From positions 62,001 through 126,000 of the forward strand of contig JAMZEJ010000010.1 in NCBI GenBank assembly GCA_024508355.1: a DNA stretch of 64,000 nucleotides, given 5' to 3'. A program made the position numbers and the translations under genes. The notes beneath the pieces are model-generated. The model ran no database searches and was not told the DNA's origin. It was given only the letters and a program-made list of their open reading frames with translations. Positions within the stretch are counted from its first letter, which is position 1, and the number at the start of each line of letters is the position of its first letter. Positions 15,526 through 23,736 of the stretch are shown piece by piece. Origin of the DNA: Rhizosaccharibacter radicis. GTDB taxonomy: Bacteria > Pseudomonadota > Alphaproteobacteria > Acetobacterales > Acetobacteraceae.

Positions 15526-17183
15526 GCGATGCGCTGCTGCTGGTGGAGGAACTTCAGGTCCGCTTCGGCGGCCCGGGCGCGCCGCCCGTGGTGCGGGAAT
15601 TGTCCTTCAGCGTGGCGCCGGGCGAGGTCGTCGCGCTGGTGGGCGAGTCCGGATCCGGCAAGAGCGTCACCGCCCGGTCGATCATGGGGCTCGCCGGCGA
15701 CGGTGCGCAGGTATCGGCACGGCGCCTGTTCTTCCAGGGGTTGGATCTGCTGGGGATGGACGAGCGGCGCTGGCGCGGGGTGCGCGGGCGGCGGATCGGC
15801 TTCGTGCTGCAGGACGCGTTGGGCTCGCTCGATCCGCTGCGCACGGTGGGCGCGGAGATCGAGGAAGCGCTGGCGGTGCATGGATGGCGCGATCGCGCGG
15901 CGCGACGAGCCGAGATGCTGCGACTGCTCGACCAGGTGGGGCTGCCGGATCCGGCCGGGCGGGCCGAACAGCGCTCGGAGCAGATGAGCGGCGGCCAGCG
16001 GCAGCGGGCGCTGATCGCCGCGGCCCTGGCGCATGATCCATCCCTGGTGATCGCCGACGAACCGACCACGGCTCTCGATGCGACGGTGGCGGCGCGCATC
16101 CTCGACCTGTTCGGGGATATCAGGGCGCGGGGAAAGGGCGTGCTGCTGATCAGCCACGACCTCGACGCGGTGGCGAGGGTCGCGGATCGCGTGGTGGTGA
16201 TGCGCGACGGCGAGGTGATGGAACAGGGTGACGTGGCGAGCGTGCTGCGCCACCCTCGCCATGCCTACACCCGCAAGCTGCTGGACGCGGTTCCGCGCGG
16301 CGACCGTCCTGCGCGCCCGGCATCCCCGCAGCGACCCGTGGGCACGTCGGCTCCGGACGCGGCTCCGTCCCGGGCGGGCGAAGCACGGCAGGAGCCGTTG
16401 CTGGAGGTGGTCGGGCTGCGGAAATCCTTCCCTGGTCCCGACGGCGGCCGGCGCATGGCGCTGGACGATGTCAGCCTGCGCATCCTGCCGGGCCGGACGC
16501 TGGGTCTGATCGGGGAGTCCGGCTGCGGCAAAAGCACGCTCGCGCGCATCGTGCTGGGTCTGACGGCGCCCGATGCGGGTCATGTGAGGTTCGACGGGCG
16601 TGCCTGGAACGGCGCGGGAGCCGACGCCGTGCCCGAACGCCGGCGCCGCCCCCACCGGCACGCCATGGGTGTGGTGCCGCAGGATCCTCTCGCCTCGTTC
16701 GATCCGCGCTGGTCCGTGGAAGCGGTCCTGCGGGACGCGCTCGAGGCGGCGTCGGTGCCGTCCGCGGCGCGGGCGCCCCGCATCATCCGGCTGCTGGACG
16801 CGGTACGGCTGCCGGCCGGCATCGCCGCGCGCCGCCCGATCGAGCTGTCGGGTGGCCAGCGTCAGCGCGTGGCCATCGCGCGTGCCCTGGCTGGCGAGCC
16901 ACGCCTGATGATTTGCGACGAGCCGGTTTCGGCGCTCGACGTCTCCGTGCAGGCGCAGATCCTCGAGCTCCTGGAATCGCTCCAGAACGATCTCGGCGTC
17001 GCCCTTCTGTTCATCTCGCACGATCTCGGCGTCGTGCGCCGGATCAGCGACTGGGTGGTGGTGATGAAGGAAGGGCGCGTCGTGGAAGAAGGAACAGGCA
17101 CCGAGCTCTGGCAGCACCCGCAGCATCCGTTGACCAGGGCGCTCGTTCAGTCGACGCACAGGTCAGCGCCTGTTCCGGGGTGA
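15522..17183 (+). CDS. Fused dual-domain ABC ATPase for the oligopeptide-type importer
   Basis: Single 553-residue polypeptide carrying both nucleotide-binding domains that DppD and DppF provide separately. First domain: Walker A GESGSGKSV, signature MSGGQRQR, Walker B VIADEPTTALD. A Pro/Ala-rich linker lies at about residues 260-290. Second domain: Walker A GESGCGKST, signature LSGGQRQR, Walker B MICDEPVSALD. Each ends in an OppD/F-like C-terminal extension (HPRHAYTRKLL, HPQHPLTRAL). The start is GTG 15522, overlapping the permease stop (GTGA). It completes the seven-domain importer and ends the operon. A 221-bp convergent gap separates it from the RpiR gene. Confidence 0.93.
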   Translation: MSDALLLVEELQVRFGGPGAPPVVRELSFSVAPGEVVALVGESGSGKSVTARSIMGLAGDGAQVSARRLFFQGLDLLGMDERRWRGVRGRRIGFVLQDALGSLDPLRTVGAEIEEALAVHGWRDRAARRAEMLRLLDQVGLPDPAGRAEQRSEQMSGGQRQRALIAAALAHDPSLVIADEPTTALDATVAARILDLFGDIRARGKGVLLISHDLDAVARVADRVVVMRDGEVMEQGDVASVLRHPRHAYTRKLLDAVPRGDRPARPASPQRPVGTSAPDAAPSRAGEARQEPLLEVVGLRKSFPGPDGGRRMALDDVSLRILPGRTLGLIGESGCGKSTLARIVLGLTAPDAGHVRFDGRAWNGAGADAVPERRRRPHRHAMGVVPQDPLASFDPRWSVEAVLRDALEAASVPSAARAPRIIRLLDAVRLPAGIAARRPIELSGGQRQRVAIARALAGEPRLMICDEPVSALDVSVQAQILELLESLQNDLGVALLFISHDLGVVRRISDWVVVMKEGRVVEEGTGTELWQHPQHPLTRALVQSTHRSAPVPG

Positions 17184-17404
17184 GGACGGCGAAGCCGAGG
17201 GAAGCTTACAGCTTGGGGCTTCGTTCGGCCCCGCCCGGTGGCGTCGATGAGGGCGAGACGGCCGTAGCGCGTGTCGACGTGCCGCCGGTTCTTGAGGCGA
17301 CGAAGCGGGCGACGCTCCCGTGCAAGCGATCGACGCCAAATTCGCGCAGCAGATCTCCAGCGGCTGCGACCTTGCCGACCACCCGCCGCGCCCCTCCCCC
17401 AAAG

Positions 17405-18346
17405 TCACCGATTGCGGGGATGCGGGCGGGACCGCATGTCGGTCAGCAGCCTCTTCATCTCGACGATCTTCTGCTGGTGTGCGGCGTCGCGCCGCATCGC
17501 CACGCCCACGGACAAGACATCGATCAGCACCAGTGCCGCGAGCCGGGAGATGGTCGGCGTGTAGATGTCGGTGTTCTCCAGCGTCTCGATCACCAGCAGA
17601 TGATGGGCGAGCTGTTCCATCGCCGGCTCGCGCCGCCCGGAAATCCCGATCACCGTGCCGCCCGCCTGCCGGGCCGCCTGCATGATCTCGAGCAGGACCC
17701 CCGTCTGGCCGGTGTTGGATATGGCGACCGCCACGTCGCCCTCGCCCATCATCGTCGCGGCGATGAACTGCTGGTGGGAATCGGTCTGCGCGCCGCAGGG
17801 AATGCCGAACAGCGGAAATTTCTGCTGCGCGTCCGCCGCGACGATGCCGGACGCGCCGAACCCGAAGAACTCGATCCTGCTGGCGGCCGACAGGATGTCG
17901 ATCGCCTTCGCCACCGCCTCGTGGTCAAGCCGCGAGCGTGCCCAGTCCAGGCTGGTCATGGTGTAGTCGAACACCTTGTCGGCAAGGGCCTGCGGCGTGT
18001 CGTCGCGATCGATCACCGATTGGGTGGCCGGCAAGCCGAGCGCCACGCTCTGCGCCAGGCGGATCTTGAAGTCCTGGAAACCTTCAAATCCGAGCGCGGC
18101 GCAGAACCGCATCACGGTGGGTTCGCTGACCCCTGCGTGGCGGGCGGTCTCGGCCACGGTCGCCGCGAGCGCCGCCTGCGGGTCCGACAGCACGTGCTCG
18201 GCCACCCTACGGTCGGATTTGCGCAGGTCGGGCAGACGCACCAGGATCAGCTCCAGCACGTTCCGGCCCGGGACCGGGAGAGGCCGCCCGGTCTGCCGCC
18301 GGCCGGCCACGCGCTCCCCCGCCGCCGGGATTCCAGGGTTCGACAT
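17405..18346 (-). CDS. RpiR/HexR-family transcriptional regulator with SIS domain
   Basis: Repressor of 313 residues. The N-terminal HTH_6 domain (about residues 30-105) includes LRKSDRRVAEHVLSDP and the recognition-like HAGVSEPTVMRFCAALG. The C-terminal SIS sugar-phosphate-binding domain (about 150-285) includes FFGFGASGIVAADAQ and AISNTGQTG. Members sense phosphosugars such as KDPG or glucose-6-phosphate and control sugar-acid catabolism. The start is ATG 18346 with a GAGGCGGA ribosome site; the much longer open frame upstream belongs to no protein. It is the last gene of the minus-strand catabolic operon that includes KDPG aldolase, so KDPG or a related keto-deoxy acid phosphate is a likely effector (inference). 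Confidence 0.9.
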   Translation of the reverse strand: MSNPGIPAAGERVAGRRQTGRPLPVPGRNVLELILVRLPDLRKSDRRVAEHVLSDPQAALAATVAETARHAGVSEPTVMRFCAALGFEGFQDFKIRLAQSVALGLPATQSVIDRDDTPQALADKVFDYTMTSLDWARSRLDHEAVAKAIDILSAASRIEFFGFGASGIVAADAQQKFPLFGIPCGAQTDSHQQFIAATMMGEGDVAVAISNTGQTGVLLEIMQAARQAGGTVIGISGRREPAMEQLAHHLLVIETLENTDIYTPTISRLAALVLIDVLSVGVAMRRDAAHQQKIVEMKRLLTDMRSRPHPRNR

Positions 18347-18393
18347 CGGTTCCGCCTCGTGATGGGAGCGAAGCACGGGGCGGGGATGCCCCG

Positions 18394-19356
18394 TCAGCCG
18401 CCCCGACCGTTCGTTTGGACAAGGTGCCATGCCACGCGGGCATCGGGAACCAGCAGAACCGGTGCCTGCCCGAGCGCCGCCCGCCGCGCCGCCTGCCGCG
18501 CCGCGGTCTCGTGGATCGTGTCCGGATCGGCGGTGTTGAAGGCGAACATTCCCCAATGATGCGGCACCAGGAGCGGTATCGCCCCGTCCGTGCACAGCGT
18601 CAGGGCTTCGGCCAGGGTGAAATTGCCGGGCACCCCCGCCGCGGCCCGCTCCTGATCGCGGCCGTTGACGGGCAGCAGCGCGATATCCGGTCGCGCCGCG
18701 CGGACCAGTCCAGGCAGCCCGGCGAACGGAACGCAGTCGCCGCTGTGGTAGAGCCGCAGGCCGCCCACCGTCAGGACATAGCCCAGGAACCGGTGCGATC
18801 CGTGTTCGTCCTGTTGCAGCGTCTCGTGCGCGGCCGGCAGCGGGTCGATCCGCAACCCGCCTTCGCCGAAGGGATGCAGCGGGGCGGCCGCATCGGCGGC
18901 CAGCAGACGCTCCGGCGGCAGCGGCAGCCGCGTCGCGTGTTCCCGCTCCGCAGCCGGCACCACGAACCGGCATCCCGGATGACGGCGGGCGATCACCGGC
19001 AGGGTGCCCGGGTCCATGTGGTCGCCGTGCCGGTGCGTGCACAGCACGAGATCGACCCGCGGCAGCTGATCCGGCTCGATCGGCGCGGGCATCATGCGGG
19101 CGTGCGGGAAAGGCCGGCCGTGATATTTCCGGGCGAGATGATCCGACAGATAGGGATCGATCAGCACCACCGCCGGCCCCGTCCGCAACAGAAAGCCGGC
19201 CTGCCCGAGCCACGCGAGCGAGATGCCCTCGTGGGGCTGGTGCAGCCAGGCCTGCAGCCCGTTGCGCAGCACGATGGTCTCGACGCGCGGACGCGCGGCG
19301 TCGCCGGGCCGTTCACGCATATCCGTTTTCACTGCCGCGTCCGCGTTGTCGATCAT
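18394..19356 (-). CDS. UlaG-like metallo-beta-lactamase-fold hydrolase
   Basis: MBL-fold metal hydrolase of 320 residues. Metal-binding motif HRHGDH is present in the context LCTHRHGDHMD, preceded by LAWLGQAGFLLRTGPAVVLIDPYLSDHLARK, the UlaG-type opening, and followed by YHSGDCVPF and the C-terminal PHHWGMF. UlaG opens the lactone of L-ascorbate 6-phosphate, so a sugar-lactone hydrolase role in this operon is reasonable but unproven. The start ATG 19356 overlaps the stop of the upstream dehydrogenase gene (ATGA at 19353-19356). 47 bp separate it from the RpiR gene. Confidence 0.85.
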   Translation of the reverse strand: MIDNADAAVKTDMRERPGDAARPRVETIVLRNGLQAWLHQPHEGISLAWLGQAGFLLRTGPAVVLIDPYLSDHLARKYHGRPFPHARMMPAPIEPDQLPRVDLVLCTHRHGDHMDPGTLPVIARRHPGCRFVVPAAEREHATRLPLPPERLLAADAAAPLHPFGEGGLRIDPLPAAHETLQQDEHGSHRFLGYVLTVGGLRLYHSGDCVPFAGLPGLVRAARPDIALLPVNGRDQERAAAGVPGNFTLAEALTLCTDGAIPLLVPHHWGMFAFNTADPDTIHETAARQAARRAALGQAPVLLVPDARVAWHLVQTNGRGG

Positions 19357-20297
19357 CGGCCTTCGATCTCCCCGTCGAGCGCCGCGCGAAGATTGTCGAC
19401 GGCCGCCACGGTGGCGCGCCGGACGCTTTCGGCGGTGAATCCACCGACATGCGGTGTGTTGATCACCCTCGGATGCGTCAGCAGCGCGGACGAGGGCGGA
19501 GGCTCCGCATCGAAGACGTCCGTCGCATAGGTCAGCACCCGTTCGCGCTCCAGCGCCGCCAGCAGGGCTTGTTCGTCCACCAGCCCGGCACGTGCCGTGT
19601 TCACCAGCTGCGCCTTGTCGCGCAGCGCCGCGATCGCACCCGCATCGAGCACCGGCCGGCCATCGGCCGGCATCGGGCAATGCAGCGAGATCATCTCCGA
19701 TCCGTGCAGCAGCTCCGGCAGGGACACGAAGCCGAAATCGCCGTCCGGCCGGAAGTTCGGGTCCGGCAGCGGATCGAACACCCGCACCCGGGCATCCATC
19801 GCGAGCGCGAACCGCGCCACCAGCCGTCCGACCGCGCCGCAGCCCACCAGCCCCAGCGTGCGGCCGGCGATCTCCAGCCCCTGCCGGCGGTGCCAGTTTC
19901 CCGCCCGCAGCGCCCGGTCCTGTTCCGGCACGTGACGCAGCGAGGCCAGCAGCAGGGTCAGCGCCAGTTCCGCGACGCCGCGGGCGTTCGCCCCCCCGGC
20001 CCGCAGCACCCTGATGCCCAGCCGATCGGCCGTATCGAGCGGCAGGTTGTCGCTGCCGGTGCCGTTGCGGCTGATGGCGCGCAAGCCCGGGGCCGCCGCT
20101 TCCAGCACCCGGGGCGACACCGGCTCGACACCGGCGATCCAGCCGACGCAGCCCGGCAGCAGCCGCAGAAGGGTGTCCTCGTCCGGCGTCTGGCCGGCCG
20201 GAGCGTACACCAGCTCGTAGCCGTCGTCCCGCAGAACCTCCACCGCCGGATCGGGCGCCCGGGTCAGCGACCGCGGCGTGACCAGGATGCGCTTCAT
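19353..20297 (-). CDS. D-isomer-specific 2-hydroxyacid dehydrogenase
   Basis: NAD-dependent dehydrogenase of the phosphoglycerate-dehydrogenase-like family, 314 residues. Visible are the nucleotide-binding GLVGCGAVGRLVARFA, the substrate-binding NGTGSDNLPLD, NTARAGLVDEQAL (the catalytic Arg region), DVFDAEPP (catalytic Glu) and the catalytic His in NTPHVGG. It would interconvert a 2-keto acid and a D-2-hydroxy acid. Start ATG 20297 overlaps the upstream stop (ATGA), as at each of the junctions from the isomerase gene down to the UlaG-like gene. The physiological substrate is unknown; a sugar acid derived from the imported sugar is likely. Confidence 0.9.
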   Translation of the reverse strand: MKRILVTPRSLTRAPDPAVEVLRDDGYELVYAPAGQTPDEDTLLRLLPGCVGWIAGVEPVSPRVLEAAAPGLRAISRNGTGSDNLPLDTADRLGIRVLRAGGANARGVAELALTLLLASLRHVPEQDRALRAGNWHRRQGLEIAGRTLGLVGCGAVGRLVARFALAMDARVRVFDPLPDPNFRPDGDFGFVSLPELLHGSEMISLHCPMPADGRPVLDAGAIAALRDKAQLVNTARAGLVDEQALLAALERERVLTYATDVFDAEPPPSSALLTHPRVINTPHVGGFTAESVRRATVAAVDNLRAALDGEIEGR

Positions 20298-21277
20298 GCG
20301 GAACGGCCCGCGGCGCGCGGCGGTCCGCCGGCGAGTTCGGACAACCGCTCGAACGACGGACCGGCGCTCGGGATGGACACGTCGAACACTTCGGCGATCA
20401 CCCTGGTCCAGCCATGCAGAAAGTAGTTCCAGCCATCCACCGTCCGCAGCGACCGCTCGCGCGCCTGCGCTTCCGCCGCGTCGAGGAACAGCAGGTCGCC
20501 GCGATAGTTCAGGTCCCACACCACGCCTTCCCGCGGAAAGCGCGCGCCGTCGCCCAGGGGCGAGCCGGGCCGATCCTTGCCGAGCCCAGACGCGTTCACC
20601 ACCAGCGATCCCGGGGGGAGCGCCGCCAGCAGGCGGTCGGCCTGAGCGGTCTCGTCCGTCAGGACGTAGTCCACCGGCACCGCCGGGTCGGCATCCGCGG
20701 CGCCGCGATGGAAGCGGCGCAGCGCGTCCAGCCGTTCCGGACGCACGTCGGTCACCAGGATGCGGCGCGGCCGGTCTTCCGGCGCCCTGTCGCTCATCAG
20801 CGTGTGGGTGATGGCGGTGGTGGCGCCCCCGGCGCCGAGCAGCAGGGCGTCGGCGCCGCCTCCGCGCCATATTCCCGGCGGCAGGATGGCATCCAGCGCC
20901 AGCCGGGCCGAGATCGGATCCTTGGCATGCCCCACCAGCCTTCCCTCCCGTTTGGACAGGCAGCTCACCTCGTGCAGGGACGAGGCGAACGGATCGAGCT
21001 CGTCGAACAGGTCGGCGGCGGCATGCAGCAGGTCGATCTTGTGGGCGGTCACCAGCGCCCCGCGCGACAGCGGATCGCGCCGGATGTGCGCGACCACCTC
21101 GCGATAGGCATCCGGCGGCGCATGCAGCGGCAGGTCGATGCCGTTGATCGCGCATTCCCCCAGCCCCAGCGCGTCCGCCCACCGGGGGAACACCTGCATG
21201 ATGGAGGACTGCCGGGTGGACACCCCGATGAAATGCAGCGTCGGCACCCGGGCCGGCGGCGGAAGCGTCTCGGTCAT
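20294..21277 (-). CDS. Shikimate dehydrogenase-like oxidoreductase
   Basis: Protein of 327 residues with the two-domain layout of AroE-type enzymes. The N-terminal substrate domain runs from FIGVSTRQSSIMQVFPRWA and contains GALVTAHK, with the catalytic-type Lys followed by a downstream Asp (HAKDPISA). The Rossmann domain has LLGAGGATTAITHTLM. The N-terminal motif differs from true AroE (normally GxPxxHSxSP), so this is a paralogue acting on another hydroxylated ring or sugar acid. Its position inside a sugar-catabolic operon, between KDPG aldolase and a hydroxyacid dehydrogenase, with ATGA overlaps at both ends, supports a catabolic role. I cannot name the reaction. Confidence 0.75.
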   Translation of the reverse strand: MTETLPPPARVPTLHFIGVSTRQSSIMQVFPRWADALGLGECAINGIDLPLHAPPDAYREVVAHIRRDPLSRGALVTAHKIDLLHAAADLFDELDPFASSLHEVSCLSKREGRLVGHAKDPISARLALDAILPPGIWRGGGADALLLGAGGATTAITHTLMSDRAPEDRPRRILVTDVRPERLDALRRFHRGAADADPAVPVDYVLTDETAQADRLLAALPPGSLVVNASGLGKDRPGSPLGDGARFPREGVVWDLNYRGDLLFLDAAEAQARERSLRTVDGWNYFLHGWTRVIAEVFDVSIPSAGPSFERLSELAGGPPRAAGRSA

Positions 21278-21936
21278 GCCCCCTCCCTGTGGTCGCGGGC
21301 GATGCGCACCGCCGTCGTCGCCGCCTGCCGGATGCCGTTCCAGTTCCGGTCGCGGATCATCTGCCGGGACGCGATCCAGGTGCCCCCCACCGCCGCCACC
21401 GACGGCTCCTGCAACCATTCCGCCAGGGTGGCCTCGCCGATGCCGCCCGTGGGGATGAAGCGCGGGGCCCGCAGCGCGAACGGGGCCGCGATCGCGCGCA
21501 GCAGCGTCAGGCCGCCCGCCGGCACCGCCGGGAAGAACTTGAACCACCGGCCGCCCTTCTCGAGGCCGGATTGCAATTCCGAGGGGGTCATCACGCCGGG
21601 CACGTAGGGCACGGCCCGCGCGTCCGCGTCCTCGATCATGGTGCCGCTGAAGCCAGGGGCCAGCGCGAAGCGGGCGCCGGCATCCACCGCCCGGCCCAGA
21701 TCGTGCGGCGTCAGCACCGTGCCGGCGCCCACATGCATGTCCGGATAGCGCTCGGCGATGCGTGCGATCACCGCGGCGGCGGCGTCGGTGCGGAATGTGA
21801 CCTCGATCACGCCGAGTCCCGCTTCCAGCAGCGTTTCCGCGAGAGCGTCGGCGTCGGCCACGCCGTCGATCTCCACCACCGGGATCACGCCGAACGCGCA
21901 GGCCTCGCGCAGCGCGGTCTCGGAAGAAGCGGTCAT
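21274..21936 (-). CDS. KDPG/KHG-type aldolase
   Basis: Class I aldolase of the Eda family, 220 residues. It has GVIPVVEIDG at the start, the catalytic Glu in GVIEVTFRT, GAGTVLTPHDL, and the Schiff-base Lys in WFKFFPA followed by IPTGGI. It cleaves 2-keto-3-deoxy-6-phosphogluconate or a related keto-deoxy acid to pyruvate plus an aldehyde. No Edd/IlvD-type dehydratase is found here, so the acid may be formed by another route. Start ATG 21936, overlapping the upstream gene (ATGA). Confidence 0.92.
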   Translation of the reverse strand: MTASSETALREACAFGVIPVVEIDGVADADALAETLLEAGLGVIEVTFRTDAAAAVIARIAERYPDMHVGAGTVLTPHDLGRAVDAGARFALAPGFSGTMIEDADARAVPYVPGVMTPSELQSGLEKGGRWFKFFPAVPAGGLTLLRAIAAPFALRAPRFIPTGGIGEATLAEWLQEPSVAAVGGTWIASRQMIRDRNWNGIRQAATTAVRIARDHREGA

Positions 21937-22535
21937 GCCGCACCGGCGGCGGATCGGGGCCGGTAGCGGGGGTTCGGCACCTGCTTCCAGCCATCGGCGC
22001 CGTCCGGCACGATCAGCGCCGCCATGCCGCCGGCCCGCTCGATGATCCCGTAATCCTGGCCGGCATCCGCCGGATAACAGAACAGGGTCACCAGCGGCTC
22101 GTCGCCGACATTCACGCTGCGGTGGATCCAGAAGGGCGCCACGTAGACGAGCTTGCCGGGCGTCATCTCCTCCGCGCGGATCGTGCCGTCCTCGAGCTCC
22201 ATCAGCATGACGCCGCGGCCGCTCTGGCAGAGATAGATTTCCGGGCGGTCGCCCAAGGCGTGGATATGGCCGCGGGTGAACAGGAACTCCTCGCCGATGC
22301 GTCCCGGCTCGAGCGTGCTGGTGCCGAAGATGACATCGCCGGCGCGGTCCGAGGGCCGGTATTCGTCCACTTGGTAGGCGACGACGTCGCCGCGTTCGGC
22401 CGCCACGGTCCGGAACGCTTCCTCGTCGAGGAACAGGCCGGCCAGGTCGTTGAAGCGCTTCTGGTAGCGCCTCGTGCGTCCGTCCATCTCTCCGTTCGGG
22501 TGCAGGAACACGGTGGCGGGCAGCGGGAACGGCAT
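21933..22535 (-). CDS. Cupin-type phosphoglucose isomerase-like protein
   Basis: Cupin of 200 residues resembling the archaeal-type glucose-6-phosphate isomerase (GPI cupin family). The metal-binding TRGHIHALGDRPEIYLCQSG segment supplies His residues and a Glu, and WIHRSVN supplies the further His. It would interconvert an aldose and a ketose phosphate. The start is ATG 22535, with GGAGAG upstream; an in-frame start at 22574 lacks a ribosome site. First gene of the minus-strand operon, facing the ABC importer across a 210-bp divergent promoter region. Cupin isomerases are uncommon in proteobacteria and usually sit in accessory sugar pathways. Confidence 0.8.
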   Translation of the reverse strand: MPFPLPATVFLHPNGEMDGRTRRYQKRFNDLAGLFLDEEAFRTVAAERGDVVAYQVDEYRPSDRAGDVIFGTSTLEPGRIGEEFLFTRGHIHALGDRPEIYLCQSGRGVMLMELEDGTIRAEEMTPGKLVYVAPFWIHRSVNVGDEPLVTLFCYPADAGQDYGIIERAGGMAALIVPDGADGWKQVPNPRYRPRSAAGAA

Positions 22536-22623
22536 CGGCGGGCTCTCCGGAACGAGGCGGGAGCACTCCCGCATTACGTAGTGATATTACCGGACCGGAA
22601 GGCAAGACAATCGGGTTCTGATG

Positions 22624-22638
22624 TTTTGCACCGCAAAA
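22624..22638. promoter_or_regulatory. Candidate operator TTTTGC-N3-GCAAAA in the divergent promoter region
   Basis: Perfect 6-bp inverted repeat with a 3-base centre, in the 210-bp gap between the cupin isomerase (minus) and the ABC binding protein (plus). One site could control both operons. The RpiR-type repressor encoded at 17405-18346 is the natural candidate; this assignment is inference. Confidence 0.45.
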
Positions 22639-22745
22639 ACTGCCTTTCTCGATTGCGGTATGCTTGAGATGATGTTGTATTGCTACCCGCAAGGAGGCCG
22701 CAGGCTGCGCGTCGGGGAAACGAGCCTCCAGGAGAGCAACGATCC

Positions 22746-23723
22746 ATGAGAACGATTCTCGCGGCGGCCACGCTGGCTTGTGGCGTGATGGCGGCGCAGG
22801 GCGCGTCGGCCGCCGATGCCAAGACGATAAAGATCGGCGTCTCGATGCTGACGCAGACGGCGCCCTACTACGTCGCCCTGCAGACGGCGATCCAGAAGCG
22901 CGCCCAGGCGCTCGGCGCCACCGTGGTCACAGCCGACGCCAACGGCGACATGCTCAAGCAGATCTCGGACGTCGAGGACATGCTGTCGCAGAAGATCGAC
23001 GTGCTGGTGATGGACCCCAAGGACGCCAAGGGCCTCGTGGGCGCCACCAAGGAAGCGGCGGCGGCCCACGTGCCGGTGATCATCGTGGACAGCTCCATCG
23101 ATCCGAGCGCCCCGGTGCTCACCACCATCCAGTCCAGCAACAGCGAGAACGGCCGGCTGATCGGCGACTGGCTGATCGGCAAGGTGAAAGGCATGGACCT
23201 GCGCATCGCCCTGCTGAGTGGCGATCAGGGCAACCTCGTGGGCGAGGCGCGGCGCGACGGCGTGATGGACGGCATCGTGGAAGCGCAGCTGCGGCAGCTG
23301 GGGCATGCCGGCTTCACCATCGTCGGCCAGGGCTGGGGTGGCTGGACCCAGGAAGGCGGCATCAAGGCGATGGAAGACCTGCTGACCGCCCATCCCGACA
23401 TCAACGCGGTGCTGGCCGAGAACGACAGCATGGCGCTGGGCGCCATGCGCGCGATCAAGGATGCCGGCAAGTCCGACAAGAACATCCTCGTGTTCGCCGC
23501 CGCCGACGGCCAGAAGGAAGCCGTCAAGCTGATCCAGGACGGCTCCTACGGCGCCACCGGACTGAACGACCCCGCCGTGATCGGCAAGATGGCGGCGGAA
23601 CTGGCGGTGAAGGCCGCCAACCACCAGGTGCCGGCCGACACCCCCAAGATCACCTACACGCCGCCGGTCGCGATCACCAAGGCGAACGCGGCCCAGTACT
23701 ACCATCCGGACGCCCTGTTCTGA
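22746..23723 (+). CDS. Sugar ABC transporter periplasmic binding protein (RbsB-like)
   Basis: Periplasmic binding protein of the Peripla_BP_4 (ribose/galactose type) family, 325 residues. A signal peptide ends at about GASA-ADA; the mature protein opens with IKIGVSMLTQTAPYYVALQTAIQKRA. Ligand and hinge elements include VDSSI, NSENGRLIGDW and AENDSMALGAMRAI. Start ATG 22746 with a GGAGAG ribosome site; in-frame codons back to 22680 are leader. First gene of the plus-strand operon, paired with RbsA- and RbsC-like genes. The sugar is unknown. Confidence 0.93.
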   Translation: MRTILAAATLACGVMAAQGASAADAKTIKIGVSMLTQTAPYYVALQTAIQKRAQALGATVVTADANGDMLKQISDVEDMLSQKIDVLVMDPKDAKGLVGATKEAAAAHVPVIIVDSSIDPSAPVLTTIQSSNSENGRLIGDWLIGKVKGMDLRIALLSGDQGNLVGEARRDGVMDGIVEAQLRQLGHAGFTIVGQGWGGWTQEGGIKAMEDLLTAHPDINAVLAENDSMALGAMRAIKDAGKSDKNILVFAAADGQKEAVKLIQDGSYGATGLNDPAVIGKMAAELAVKAANHQVPADTPKITYTPPVAITKANAAQYYHPDALF

Positions 23724-23736
23724 GCCGGTAGCCGTC

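Noticed and set aside
15198-17159. 653-codon minus-strand open frame opposite the ABC ATPase
   Set aside because: Mirror frame of a clear ATPase gene; the translation is Arg/His-rich with no domain. Long shadow frames are expected at this GC content.
17184-17404. CGAAGCC (17190-17196) and GGCTTCG (17217-17223) as a terminator
   Set aside because: Loop of 20 bases and no T-tract; too weak to list as a feature.
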